A stretch of 64,000 nt of DNA from Arenibacter latericius DSM 15913 (GTDB lineage: Bacteria; Bacteroidota; Bacteroidia; Flavobacteriales; Flavobacteriaceae), in contig NZ_AUKX01000023.1 in the NCBI RefSeq assembly GCF_000424985.1, positions 1 to 64,000 on the forward strand, read 5' to 3'. The translations under genes and the position numbers were made by a program. Numbering within the stretch: the stretch's first letter is position 1; every line of letters starts with the position of its first letter. Shown piece after piece: positions 46,120 through 55,374 of the stretch. The notes beneath the pieces are model-generated. The model was not told where the DNA came from. It worked only from the letters and a program-made list of their open reading frames with translations, and did not search any database.

Positions 46120-46413
46120 ATGAATCTCATGAAAATTTATAACGAATTACTAGCGGAATTTAAAAAAGGCCAAACCGGGTATTCTACCATTGCTATTATT
46201 GGTCAAAGTTGTATTGGCTCTGTTGCGGTAATGCTAGCCCTAAAAAACGAAATGCCAATCGCCTTAAGATTTTCTCTTGTATTAATGGTCACTATTCTAT
46301 GTATGGCCTATAATGCTGCAGTATTGGCACATTTAAAGGCTAATATTACATTTAACCTATTAATAATAAGTGTAGTCTTTAGTGTGATTACTATTGCAGC
46401 AAACCTCATTTAA
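46120..46413 (+). CDS. Small three-helix membrane protein
   Basis: The 97-residue protein (or 94 from the second Met) has three hydrophobic helices (about 21-40, 46-66, 74-96) with few charged residues. No family recognised. It follows the hemerythrin gene by 12 bp and so is probably cotranscribed. Function unknown. Confidence 0.6.
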   Translation: MNLMKIYNELLAEFKKGQTGYSTIAIIGQSCIGSVAVMLALKNEMPIALRFSLVLMVTILCMAYNAAVLAHLKANITFNLLIISVVFSVITIAANLI

Positions 46414-46464
46414 GGTATTTTTACACCCAATAAATGTAGGCATAACTATTAACCGAGAGTTTAG

Positions 46465-46788
46465 ATGTACACTTTAACCTATTTTGATGAATTTGGGGAC
46501 CAATGCACGGCTAATTTTCACACCAATGAATATCATAGTCTAATGGAACTCCTCTATGATAAATATATGGAGGAATGGGGCGAATGTAAAGGTAGGGCGT
46601 GGTGCGGAACCTGTCACATCAAAATATTGGAAGGCGCTATTGATAAAGAAATGGAGGAAGAAGAACAGCATACACTTTCCAAGATTGATGAAGCTACTAA
46701 AGAGAGTCGTTTAGCATGCCAGATTCCCGTAAATGCAGCCTTGAACAACCTCGTTTTTAAAATCGTTTCTGAAAACCAGTATGACTAA
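46465..46788 (+). CDS. [2Fe-2S] plant-type ferredoxin
   Basis: The 107-residue ferredoxin has cluster ligands Cys 41, 47, 50 and 85 (ECKGRAWCGTCH and RLACQIPV), giving the C-x5-C-x2-C...C arrangement of adrenodoxin-like or Isc-type ferredoxins. It could supply electrons to the globins, the RIC protein or the TDO homologue encoded in the same region. The partner is inferred. Confidence 0.9.
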   Translation: MYTLTYFDEFGDQCTANFHTNEYHSLMELLYDKYMEEWGECKGRAWCGTCHIKILEGAIDKEMEEEEQHTLSKIDEATKESRLACQIPVNAALNNLVFKIVSENQYD

Positions 46789-46850
46789 ACGCTAATATTA
46801 TAGATACTACTATACGGTCCTATTTATTTCACAAGAGGGAGTATACCCAG

Positions 46851-46858
46851 TATCTTTG
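46851..46858 (+). promoter_or_regulatory. Promoter -7 box before the second globin gene
   Basis: TATCTTTG matches TANNTTTG. A TTTC stands 20 bp upstream as a weak -33 element. It would give a leader of about 120 bases ahead of the ATG at 46984. Confidence 0.4.
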
Positions 46859-46983
46859 TTACACGCATAATTAACTACCTTAGGGCAAAACTATGAAGCA
46901 TAGGTTGGAAACCACCGATAAGATTATAACTTAAGCGTTAAAGATTTTACTACCCACCTACTGAGTAAGCAATAATTAAGTAC

Positions 46984-47379
46984 ATGATAACAAAAACAGA
47001 AATAAAAGAACGAAAAGACGTTAATCTTCTTGTGACTAGCTTCTATGCTAAAATTAGAAAGCATGAGGTACTAGGCCCAATTTTTAATGGAATAATTACA
47101 GACTGGGACAGCCACCTGGAGTTATTGACCGATTTTTGGGAAAGTCACCTTCTCCTTAAACGAAAATATATGGGCAACCCCATTGTAGCGCATCAGGAGG
47201 TAGATAAAAAAATGGATCATACCATTACACAGGAACATTTTGGACTATGGTTAAATGAGTGGTTTGCCACTATAGATGAACTTTTTGAGGGAGAAGTGGC
47301 ATGGATAGCCAAGAATAGAGCACGAAAAATGTCTACCATGCTATTCTTACATATTTTTCAACATAGGAGTCGCGCATAA
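46984..47379 (+). CDS. Group III truncated haemoglobin (second copy)
   Basis: The 131-residue 2-on-2 globin is a distant paralogue of the one at 42184. The layout is the same: FYAKIRKHEVLGPIFN, then LTDFWESHLLLKRKYMGNP, and the proximal His 85 in ITQEHFGLWL. It appears to have its own promoter. Two group III globins of low mutual similarity in one cluster suggest separate roles, for example NO detoxification and sensing. Confidence 0.9.
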   Translation: MITKTEIKERKDVNLLVTSFYAKIRKHEVLGPIFNGIITDWDSHLELLTDFWESHLLLKRKYMGNPIVAHQEVDKKMDHTITQEHFGLWLNEWFATIDELFEGEVAWIAKNRARKMSTMLFLHIFQHRSRA

Positions 47380-47432
47380 GGGCCCTGTCCCCTATTATCA
47401 TTAAATACCTTACCTCAAATAAAATATCAGCG

Positions 47433-48656
47433 CTAGTTATCAGTACGCTTTACCTTAGTATTGGACTGCCACAAGATTAGTAAAATGGCTATGGGAATCA
47501 ATACACTTCCTATAGCCAAATACTTTAAATAGCCATCTACCAATGGCCATCTTAACCATGCTGCCATCCCTTTATAAAATATAAGTGTTTCTGTAAAGAC
47601 AAATCCCATCAAATAAATAGCATAGGAAACCCTAGTAAGCTTAATCATCCTAAAGTATTCCAACACAAAGAACAAGCCTAAGCTAATTACGCCCAAAAAA
47701 GTCCAATGCAAATACCCAACAGTAAAGTCCAGTATAGTAGCCGCTAAATTGGCAAAATAGGGAAAGGTACTTAGCAACTGTAACATCATTTTAGCACATA
47801 AAAGCACGGCGACCAATATTAGCATACCATATTGCATTTTGGTCAAAACTGACTTTAATCCACTTCGCTTTTTATAGCAAAACCACACAAGAACTACCAA
47901 AGCAATCAACTGTAAGATAGCTCCCATTCCTCCCAATAGATAGAGCAATAGGTGTGGCCCCGTCCAAAGCGCTGATAGAAACACACTCAATATAATTCCA
48001 AGAACGGCGTTCCAGAAAAATATTTTGAAAGTTTTTGAAGACATTTTAACCCCATGTAATTCCATAATATGAATAAACAACCCAATAAGGGCTAAAATCA
48101 TCCATCCATTATATTGAAAATGCAAGTAAAAATAAATAGCTAGTCGGTACCAGATAGATTCAGGCCCCAATAGCGTCATAATTGGTCCCAAAGCCCATGG
48201 TCCAACACTTGAACCTACCATAAACCATAATGACACTGCAATACAGCGATAGGCATTAGTATCTTTTACTGATTTGGAAACGTTCTTTAAAAAGAATCCA
48301 GTAAACCAATAGGAGGCTATTAAAAATAAAGTTGAAAAGATAATAGAAAATAAGGCATACCCTTGAAAAGGAAAGGTTACTAACATTCCTAAAAGACACA
48401 ACTGGGTAAACCAGAAAATTCTTTTATACTTCCTTTTCAGTTCCTGTTTCCGTAGGAACATGTAGTATAAAAGTGAAGTAAGTGCAATATATACCCATCC
48501 CAACAGCGCAATATGAGAATGCGTATGAACTATATACCTATAATCCATTGGAATTGGCATTGGAGCAACCACAAAGGTCCTGAGAAGCACACCTAACAAA
48601 GCAGCTAACAGAAAATAGCCCAAGGAGGAATTAATATGTGATTTAACTGAATTCAA
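47433..48656 (-). CDS. Heme-copper-oxidase/NnrS-like multi-pass membrane protein
   Basis: The 407-residue protein has about 12 hydrophobic helices. YIVHTHSHIALLGWVY near residue 42 resembles the HxH haem-ligand motif of oxidase subunit I. HFQYNGWM and VGYLHWTFLGVISLG carry further helix-embedded His. The copper-site residues of true oxidases are not seen. Such relatives of subunit I or NnrS occur in NO-responsive clusters and probably bind haem. The start seems to be TTG at 48656. It is a separate unit from the nos operon, from which it is parted by a terminator. Confidence 0.65.
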   Translation of the reverse strand: MNSVKSHINSSLGYFLLAALLGVLLRTFVVAPMPIPMDYRYIVHTHSHIALLGWVYIALTSLLYYMFLRKQELKRKYKRIFWFTQLCLLGMLVTFPFQGYALFSIIFSTLFLIASYWFTGFFLKNVSKSVKDTNAYRCIAVSLWFMVGSSVGPWALGPIMTLLGPESIWYRLAIYFYLHFQYNGWMILALIGLFIHIMELHGVKMSSKTFKIFFWNAVLGIILSVFLSALWTGPHLLLYLLGGMGAILQLIALVVLVWFCYKKRSGLKSVLTKMQYGMLILVAVLLCAKMMLQLLSTFPYFANLAATILDFTVGYLHWTFLGVISLGLFFVLEYFRMIKLTRVSYAIYLMGFVFTETLIFYKGMAAWLRWPLVDGYLKYLAIGSVLIPIAILLILWQSNTKVKRTDN

Positions 48657-48710
48657 TTATAAGGTGGTAAAGCGCTAATGTACTAATTAAAGTGGTCTAC
48701 AATAAAAAAT

Positions 48711-48729
48711 CCCCGCAGGAGCTGCGGGG
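48711..48729 (-). terminator. Rho-independent terminator of the nos operon
   Basis: An 8-bp stem CCCCGCAG/CTGCGGGG with a 3-nt loop, followed on the minus strand by ATTTTTTATT. It lies 9 bp beyond the nosY stop. Confidence 0.88.
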
Positions 48730-48737
48730 TTAAGTTA

Positions 48738-49520
48738 TTAAAAATCCTTTCTTTTCGATTTATATCCCAATCTCCAAACTGGGATTACGGTCCATAAAGT
48801 TAGCATAACTATAGAAATCATTAGGCCAAGATTAGTCCCGAAAAATTGTTTAAAGATTGCTCCTGTATACCCCAATAGGGCAGAAATATCCAATTTTAGT
48901 AGGATAAGGGTCCTAGAAAGATCTATAGGATTAAACATGGTGGCAATTAAAGAGAAATTATCCAAAGGGTATTTTTCAAAAACAATCAAGGACATTAAAA
49001 AGAGCCCGTCATAGATAACTGCTAGAAACAACCAAACCAATACAGCGTATCCAAATCCCTTAATTTTATTTTCATTAGAAAGGGCTATATTAAAGGCCAA
49101 TGCCGTAAAAATCATAGTTAAAAACGCTCCCGTAATTAGCAATAGGGAAAAATCCCAAATGGCATTACTTTCAAAAAGTCCATATAGCGCAAAGGGAATA
49201 CCAAGTCCCAATACCAAACTCATAGTTAATGAACCAGCAACACCAAGGTATTGTCCAAAAAATATGGACGATCGTTTAATGGGCTGAGCCAATAGCAGTT
49301 CGGTAAATTCTTTGGAATTATAGAAGTACATCACACCAAAAATGGTCCCTATCAGCGGTACCAGTACAATTATGACATTCATTAGCGTAATGACAGCTTT
49401 GGACAACTCATTGTTTAAAAACAACAATACAAAGCCTAACAGCAAATAAAAAAGGAAATACACGTAGCTCCATCGGCTGCGCATTAGATCGTAAAAGCTA
49501 TATTTTAATATTTTAATCAT
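48738..49520 (-). CDS. nosY: ABC transporter permease NosY
   Basis: The 260-residue protein has six predicted membrane helices (about 17-36, 40-62, 93-115, 124-147, 155-178, 232-252) and the ABC-2-type pattern with YNSKEFTELLLAQPIKRSSI. With NosF and NosD it forms the transporter needed for assembly of the copper sites in NosZ. Last gene of the nos operon; 5 bp after nosF. Confidence 0.92.
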   Translation of the reverse strand: MIKILKYSFYDLMRSRWSYVYFLFYLLLGFVLLFLNNELSKAVITLMNVIIVLVPLIGTIFGVMYFYNSKEFTELLLAQPIKRSSIFFGQYLGVAGSLTMSLVLGLGIPFALYGLFESNAIWDFSLLLITGAFLTMIFTALAFNIALSNENKIKGFGYAVLVWLFLAVIYDGLFLMSLIVFEKYPLDNFSLIATMFNPIDLSRTLILLKLDISALLGYTGAIFKQFFGTNLGLMISIVMLTLWTVIPVWRLGYKSKRKDF

Positions 49521-49525
49521 GATTA

Positions 49526-50224
49526 TTAGGGGGTAGATATGGCCGCAATGGCATGTTCAAAATTAGTTTGATTGGTCTTAGTCTTTAAGGCACTTATACT
49601 TCCTTTAAAATATATTTTTCCTTCCAGAAGATAGACCACCTCATCGGAAACTTCTTCTACAAACTGCATTATATGTGAGGTTATTAAAAAAGTCTTCCCT
49701 TTTCCCTTTTCCTCAAAGATGAGTTCTTTTAATCTGATGAGCGCCAATGGATCTAACCCATTGGTAGGCTCATCCAGGATAACAAGTGGACAATCGAACA
49801 TAAAGGTCAACACAATATTCACTTTCTGCTTGGTTCCTCCAGATAGGTTGCTCAATTTTTTATCTAAGAAAGGCTCCAGGCCAAATCGGGCTATAAGTTG
49901 CTCTTCGTCACTGGGCATCTGCCGTATGTCCTTTATCATCTCTATCAACTCCTTTACCCTAAGGTTACCCGGAAAATTGGCTATTTGTGGTAAATAATTA
50001 ATCTGTTGGCGGTATTTCCATTGATTTTTAATGCGGGTGTCCATTACAGATATAGAACCCTTATCCGGAATTACCATTCCTAGGACAGCTTTAATCAAGG
50101 TTGTTTTACCAGAACCATTAGGTCCTAAGACAGCAAATATATTACCACTGTGAATACTGAGGTTTAATCCCGTTAATACCGGGTTTTTTCCAAATTTTTT
50201 ATATAGGTTTTCTACCTGTATCAT
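49526..50224 (-). CDS. nosF: ABC transporter ATPase NosF
   Basis: The 232-residue ATPase has Walker A GPNGSGKTTLIKAV, signature LSGGTKQKVNI, and Walker B PLVILDEPTNGLDPLALI, followed by the switch His in FLITSHIMQ. It powers the NosDFY complex. Its ATG overlaps the nosD stop (ATGA). Confidence 0.94.
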   Translation of the reverse strand: MIQVENLYKKFGKNPVLTGLNLSIHSGNIFAVLGPNGSGKTTLIKAVLGMVIPDKGSISVMDTRIKNQWKYRQQINYLPQIANFPGNLRVKELIEMIKDIRQMPSDEEQLIARFGLEPFLDKKLSNLSGGTKQKVNIVLTFMFDCPLVILDEPTNGLDPLALIRLKELIFEEKGKGKTFLITSHIMQFVEEVSDEVVYLLEGKIYFKGSISALKTKTNQTNFEHAIAAISTP

Positions 50225-51459
50225 TTTATTCTTTTCATTAATGGTTTTGCATCAACTAAATTATCCGGAGTAAAAACCGGAGAGACCTTTTCAGAAAAAT
50301 CGATTATATCCATAAACAGACTTCGCAAAAGAATAATAGTTTCTGGAGTTCTGTTTACGATATAAGAAAATAGCTTAACAGGTCTATAGGGTATATCACC
50401 TATGCCGTTTCTATCCAAATCATAACCAGTATAATCGCTCCAATAATTCTCCTCAAATACATTGTCGTTTAGATTACTGTTATAGGCAAGGTCAAAAGAA
50501 TTAAAGAGAAAATTATTTCTGGTGATTGTATTGGTATAACAAGCCCCTCTTACTTTTATAGCCCATCCATTTCTTATAAAATCATTGTTTTTATAAACTA
50601 TTCGGTTAGAGCCTTCAATACTGATCCCTACGGTATTCTCTTCAAAGGTATTCCCAGAAATCTCAGCGTCATTAATCTCCTTTAACAAGAGGCCAAAAGA
50701 AGCTGTTCCCCAATTATTTTTAAAGGTATTCCCGTGCATGTTTATCCTTTTAGAAAACATTACCGCTACCCCTGCTCCATTACTCTCAAAAGTATTTCCC
50801 TCATAGATATCATCATTGGAAAACATAAAATGTAGCCCATAGCGCAGATTATTGGCGCTATAGTTGTTCTCAATGGTGATAAAGTCCGAAAACTCTAGAT
50901 AAATTCCATCCCTTACCTGCTGTACAGAATTATTAGCGACCATGATATGTTGCGAATGCCATAATTGAATCCCATTTCCTGAGTTGTATTCATCTTTTGC
51001 ATCTCCTATAATAGTATTATTCAGGACTTTCCCATTTTTAGACCTTTCTAAGTAGATACCAAAGAATAACCTTTCTAACTTCACATTCTGTATTACAAAA
51101 TCCTCACTTCTTATAACACGTATAGCCGCATAGTCCGAAGTATAGCTAGTGCCCACATTTTTAATATGTAAGCCATCTATGGTAACATTATTGGCTGCAA
51201 TCTGAATAATCTCACCTTGCTCTTCCCCATCAATTATGGGTTGGTCTTCCCCAATTAAGGTCAACGGCTTATCTATCCTAATATTGAACTCATTATAGGT
51301 TCCTTTTTTAATCAATATAGTATCAAAATCCGCTGCCTGAGCTATTGCTTCTTTAATAGTCTTTATTGAACATGTACTGCAGACCGTAATTGTAGAAGCC
51401 CACATATTAGTGCCAAGCAAGAGCAAAATCACATATATTAAAACATGCTTCCTCTTCAT
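50221..51459 (-). CDS. nosD: Periplasmic NosD, right-handed beta-helix protein
   Basis: The 412-residue protein has a signal peptide (residues 1-22) and a parallel beta-helix built of repeated NNT/NNY turns (IQNVKLERLFFGIYLERSKN, NGIQLWHSQHI, YLEFSDFITIENNYS). This is the NosD/CASH fold. It sits in the periplasm on NosFY and takes copper from NosL to NosZ. A terminal segment (DIPYRPVKLFSYIVNRTPE) is typical of NosD. Confidence 0.94.
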   Translation of the reverse strand: MKRKHVLIYVILLLLGTNMWASTITVCSTCSIKTIKEAIAQAADFDTILIKKGTYNEFNIRIDKPLTLIGEDQPIIDGEEQGEIIQIAANNVTIDGLHIKNVGTSYTSDYAAIRVIRSEDFVIQNVKLERLFFGIYLERSKNGKVLNNTIIGDAKDEYNSGNGIQLWHSQHIMVANNSVQQVRDGIYLEFSDFITIENNYSANNLRYGLHFMFSNDDIYEGNTFESNGAGVAVMFSKRINMHGNTFKNNWGTASFGLLLKEINDAEISGNTFEENTVGISIEGSNRIVYKNNDFIRNGWAIKVRGACYTNTITRNNFLFNSFDLAYNSNLNDNVFEENYWSDYTGYDLDRNGIGDIPYRPVKLFSYIVNRTPETIILLRSLFMDIIDFSEKVSPVFTPDNLVDAKPLMKRIK

Positions 51460-51564
51460 TGTATAATATTAAAGAATTTATAATTTCCCACTGGGGAAAT
51501 CCCATATGGTATCGCTTTATGCACTTGTTGGTTGTTGTAATTGCTAATTATATACCTCATTAAT

Positions 51565-51996
51565 TCAGTTCTCAAATCTCAGTTTTAACTGTTCCCAATT
51601 TAATTGGTCACCATCGTGAATCAGCAAAGCCTCCTCTATCCCTTCCTTTGTTCCGAAAGCTGTTAGGTACTCTCCCATGGGACTAGGTATCCCCTCACTA
51701 ATCAGATAAAATGCTTTGGTGGCATCTATTAATTTTCCAGGGTTAGAATAATCATTTGTTAAGAATAGGGCTATTTCGCTAGGATCAATATCATTTAAAT
51801 GATTCATCATACATTCCGTAGCATCAAATTTAAACGCCTTGCCCTTGTCCGTTACAATTTGAGCAGCATGTTGCCTGTCAACAATAGTCATACTACAAAA
51901 GTGGCATGCATCCGACCCGTAATCTATGGGTTGTGGTTTAATATTACATGAAGTAAATACGAGTAATAAAATAGCAGGAAGAAAATATTTTGTCAT
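51565..51996 (-). CDS. nosL: NosL copper chaperone lipoprotein
   Basis: The 143-residue lipoprotein (signal ends LLLVFTSC, lipid Cys 17) has the NosL copper-binding motif CHFCSM (Cys 31, 34 and Met 36). It delivers Cu(I) to the NosDFY machinery in the periplasm. It is 105 bp upstream of nosD and 32 bp downstream of the membrane protein gene. Confidence 0.93.
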   Translation of the reverse strand: MTKYFLPAILLLVFTSCNIKPQPIDYGSDACHFCSMTIVDRQHAAQIVTDKGKAFKFDATECMMNHLNDIDPSEIALFLTNDYSNPGKLIDATKAFYLISEGIPSPMGEYLTAFGTKEGIEEALLIHDGDQLNWEQLKLRFEN

Positions 51997-52028
51997 TCTT
52001 TATATCTTAAAATTAATAGGCTGTTCTT

Positions 52029-52676
52029 TTAATTGGTTTCACTATTCACTTTTATGCTATTCCTTTTCCAACCAAAATAGGAAGCAACTAAAGTAAGTAG
52101 CATTCCAACAAACAACAGATAGCCACCAACACCTGGTAAAGAGGTAACATTAAAATTCAAAATTTTAGCATTTCCTAATAAGGGCGGTTTATAGGTCATA
52201 GGAGTACCATCAGGATGGGTCAGCTTCATAATGGCTCGCGGATCTAAATCAGTTCCATAATCCGTCATCCATGCATTAAAATCATACATTCCTAAAAGCC
52301 CCAGAACAGACATCAGCACAAACCATCCAACAAACCATTTATAAGAAACCTTGCCAAACAATCCAAGAAGTCCTATGAGTACGCCAAGAAAAACCATTCC
52401 TCCCACGACCAAAGGGAAAGTGCTAAACTCCCACATTTCATCTGGTTTAGGTAAGGTCTTCATCCCAATATAGTGATTTAACCCATCTATGTTCTGAATA
52501 TCAAATTCCTGTACTCCCCTAATCCCGTTAATATGGATATTCATTCCCAAAGGCTCCGGATACTGAGGTGCCCCTAGCATAATATTCCATAGCGGAAATA
52601 CAAAGAGTCCCAATAACAACAGTGAGCCAATAATCATTAATATACTTGCTTTTTTCATCTCTTTTCTTGATTTCAA
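52029..52676 (-). CDS. nos-operon membrane protein, function unknown
   Basis: The 215-residue protein has four predicted membrane helices (about 11-33, 87-107, 113-131, 182-205) and a periplasmic segment with INGIRGVQEFDIQNIDGLNH then YIGMK. That segment, rich in GLNHYIGM, is similar to a small domain seen beside NosL in Bacteroidota nos operons. It lies between nosZ and nosL. A role in copper delivery or NosZ maturation is inferred from position. The start may be the second Met (52658). Confidence 0.75.
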   Translation of the reverse strand: MKSRKEMKKASILMIIGSLLLLGLFVFPLWNIMLGAPQYPEPLGMNIHINGIRGVQEFDIQNIDGLNHYIGMKTLPKPDEMWEFSTFPLVVGGMVFLGVLIGLLGLFGKVSYKWFVGWFVLMSVLGLLGMYDFNAWMTDYGTDLDPRAIMKLTHPDGTPMTYKPPLLGNAKILNFNVTSLPGVGGYLLFVGMLLTLVASYFGWKRNSIKVNSETN

Positions 52677-52784
52677 TACTAAATTGAAAATGGTATTAGT
52701 TGGCTAATCTTAATCCTAATTTGTTAAAAAAGCGGGCAGTCCTTAAACATCGCCCGCTTTCCTTCTAAACTAAAATAAGTAACT

Positions 52785-54746
52785 CTAATCTTCCCCTAGG
52801 GACCAACTCAATTCCAAGTCGGAATCTGCTGGTGAAACCCTTACATAACCTTGCATTTCTTGGTGAAGTGCAGAACAGAAATCCGTACAGTAGAATGGCC
52901 AGACACCTACTTTTTTAGGCTCCCATAATAGTGTTTTGGTCTGCCCTGGCACAATCAATAATTCCGCATTTGTAGCACCGATCATAGCAAAGCCGTGAGG
53001 GACATCAAAATCTTGCTCTTGATTAGTTATATGGAAATACACCTTGTCTCCCACTTTTATACCCTCTATATTATCTGGGGTAAAGTGACTACGGATAGTA
53101 GACATATAGATATGTACATCTTTTCCGTCTCTTTCTATCTTGGTATCGTTTGCTGTTAAAGCAGCATAGGGATGTTTATTCTCAGAAAGTTTAAATATCT
53201 TTTTAGAATTAGCTATCAATTTTTCTGCTGGTATCCCTGCTGCATAATGTGGTTCCCCATGAGTTGGGAAATCATATAGCAATTCCATTTTATCCCCAGA
53301 AATATCATACAACTGAGCAGAGTGTTCCATCTCTGGACCTACTGGAAGATACCTATCCTTGGTAATCTTATTCATGGAGATATAATATTTACCAAATGGT
53401 TTTTGGGAATTTCCTCCGGGAATCATTCCATGTCCTACAGAATAATAAGAAGGTTGTCTGTCTAATACTTCCCAGGTACCTAATTTCCATTTTACCACCT
53501 CAGAAGAGATAAAGAAAGTAGTATAGGCGTTTCCTTTTCCATCAAACTCGGTATGTAACGGCCCAAGACCAGGCTGGGAAACTACTCCCGCAAGAACATC
53601 TTCGAACTTTAAAATAGGAATTCCATAAGCCTCTCCATCAAATTTTTCATTCTCAATGGCTTCCAACATTCTAGTAAAGGAATGAACTGTTAAATCTGCG
53701 GACAGCTTTCCGTTCCCTACTATATATTCCCCAGATGGATCTACATCACAACCATGTGGAGATTTAGGAGTTGGTAAGAAATAAACAGCGCCAGGTACTT
53801 TTGTTGGATCTACGGTAAGCACCTCTTTCTTCATGGTAGAAGTAGCTGTATGGGTATGATCATCATAAACGTTATGCGCATACTCGGCCGGCATTATTGT
53901 ACCACCTCCGTTGTTTACATACTCTTCTATTTTCTTCCAGTTAACCGCAGCGATAAAATCTTTATCATTTTGAGAGGAATTTACCTCCATTAAAGTACTT
54001 GCCTCCTCAGTATTATAGGTGGTAAAGAAAAACCATCCATGAGATTTCCCTCTTCCTGGATGCGATAGGTCATAATTAAACCCAGGCATCATCAATTGGA
54101 ATTTAATATCCATACGACCCGTTTTAGGGGCTACACTAATAAAAGACAAGGCACCTTTAAAATTCCCTTTATAATCTTTAATAGGCATATCTCGCTGAGG
54201 AACAGGAACTGCAAATCTAGTACCTGCTACTACATACTCTGTATTTTCTATTATGAAAGAGGAACTATGGTTACCAGCACTATTAGGCACCTCAATAATC
54301 TCTGCCGTCTCAAAAGTAGTCAGGTCAATCCTAGCTATTCTAGGGGTATTATTCCCATTGATAAAAATCCACCTTCCGTCTAACTCCCCATTTGTCTGAG
54401 AAATATCGGGGTGGTGAGCATCATCCCAAGGAACAAATCCGAAAGAAGTGTTTAGCATGGGCTTAGTTTCCTCAGAATAACCGTAACCATTTGTAGGAAA
54501 CTGGGAGAAAACTGGAATTTCTTTAAACATCCTTCCAGAAGGCAAACCGTATACGGTTAGGTTACCGGTATATCCTCCGGAGAAGAAGGCATAGAATTCG
54601 TCATACTCACCAGGAGCCACATATACACGATCTGCTGCACCAGAACTTAAGGCACCGCTAGATGCCGACTTTCCTTGGTTTCCGCAACTGGTTACTAGGG
54701 CAAAAACACCCAGCAATCCAAAAAATAAATTAATGTATTTTTTCAT
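52785..54746 (-). CDS. nosZ: Nitrous-oxide reductase, clade II, lipoprotein type
   Basis: The 653-residue enzyme reduces N2O to N2. The N-terminus is a Sec lipoprotein signal (LLGVFALVTSC, Cys 21), not the twin-Arg signal of clade I. The seven-bladed propeller has CuZ histidines such as DDAHHPDIS (H111-H112). The C-terminal cupredoxin domain has the CuA motif YCTDFCSALHQEM (C620, C624, H628, M631). The operon with FAS1, NosL, NosD, NosF and NosY matches clade II loci. Confidence 0.97.
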   Translation of the reverse strand: MKKYINLFFGLLGVFALVTSCGNQGKSASSGALSSGAADRVYVAPGEYDEFYAFFSGGYTGNLTVYGLPSGRMFKEIPVFSQFPTNGYGYSEETKPMLNTSFGFVPWDDAHHPDISQTNGELDGRWIFINGNNTPRIARIDLTTFETAEIIEVPNSAGNHSSSFIIENTEYVVAGTRFAVPVPQRDMPIKDYKGNFKGALSFISVAPKTGRMDIKFQLMMPGFNYDLSHPGRGKSHGWFFFTTYNTEEASTLMEVNSSQNDKDFIAAVNWKKIEEYVNNGGGTIMPAEYAHNVYDDHTHTATSTMKKEVLTVDPTKVPGAVYFLPTPKSPHGCDVDPSGEYIVGNGKLSADLTVHSFTRMLEAIENEKFDGEAYGIPILKFEDVLAGVVSQPGLGPLHTEFDGKGNAYTTFFISSEVVKWKLGTWEVLDRQPSYYSVGHGMIPGGNSQKPFGKYYISMNKITKDRYLPVGPEMEHSAQLYDISGDKMELLYDFPTHGEPHYAAGIPAEKLIANSKKIFKLSENKHPYAALTANDTKIERDGKDVHIYMSTIRSHFTPDNIEGIKVGDKVYFHITNQEQDFDVPHGFAMIGATNAELLIVPGQTKTLLWEPKKVGVWPFYCTDFCSALHQEMQGYVRVSPADSDLELSWSLGED

Positions 54747-54779
54747 CTTAATTATTTAATTAATTATTCTTATTTATTA

Positions 54780-55361
54780 CTACTCTGTAGGAGGCAACAT
54801 TACCTTGTCTACCACGTGTACTATTCCGTTGCCTGCAGGAATGCTAGCTATTATTTTTGCGCCACCAACATAAACATCATCGCCTTTGACCTCTACGGCA
54901 ACATTCTGATTGTTTGCCTGTCCCAGTTTTTTAAACTTCTTTAAAAAATCTACACTGTAATTTCCTGGGGTTACATGATACTTTAAAATATTGGCCAAGG
55001 CTTCCTTGTTTTCCGGTTTTAGCAAATCTTCTACTGTTCCTTCTGGCAGCGCATTAAAAGCTTCATTAGTTGGCGCAAATACCATAAGTGGTCCGGCATT
55101 TACCAAAACGTTCTCCAGACCTGCCGCCTGGACCGCCGCTACTAAAGTGGTATGGTCTGCTGACCCTATAGCGATGTTCAGTACATTGGGAGTAGAGCCA
55201 TCATCCTCTATAAAGGCTTGACCTTGCTTTTCTTCTATTTCTTTCCCCGTAGTATTGGAGGTATCCGTCGTAGTGGTCTTGTCCTCATTTTTACAACTAG
55301 ATACAAGACCCAGAATAAGAAATGATACTGCCCATAATTTTAAGTGGATGATTAGCTTCAT
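54780..55361 (-). CDS. FAS1 (fasciclin) domain lipoprotein
   Basis: The 193-residue lipoprotein (signal LILGLVSSC, Cys 23) has a single fasciclin domain (about 58-190). Motifs include TTLVAAVQAAGLENVLVNAG, PLMVFAPTNEAFNAL, LKYHVTPGNY and the H-box/YH-like ending GNGIVHVVDKVMLPP. FAS1 domains mediate adhesion or protein contact. Its fixed place between cytochrome c and nosZ suggests it holds electron-transfer partners together at the membrane, but this is inference. Confidence 0.88.
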   Translation of the reverse strand: MKLIIHLKLWAVSFLILGLVSSCKNEDKTTTTDTSNTTGKEIEEKQGQAFIEDDGSTPNVLNIAIGSADHTTLVAAVQAAGLENVLVNAGPLMVFAPTNEAFNALPEGTVEDLLKPENKEALANILKYHVTPGNYSVDFLKKFKKLGQANNQNVAVEVKGDDVYVGGAKIIASIPAGNGIVHVVDKVMLPPTE

Positions 55362-55374
55362 ATAAAAGTGATTA

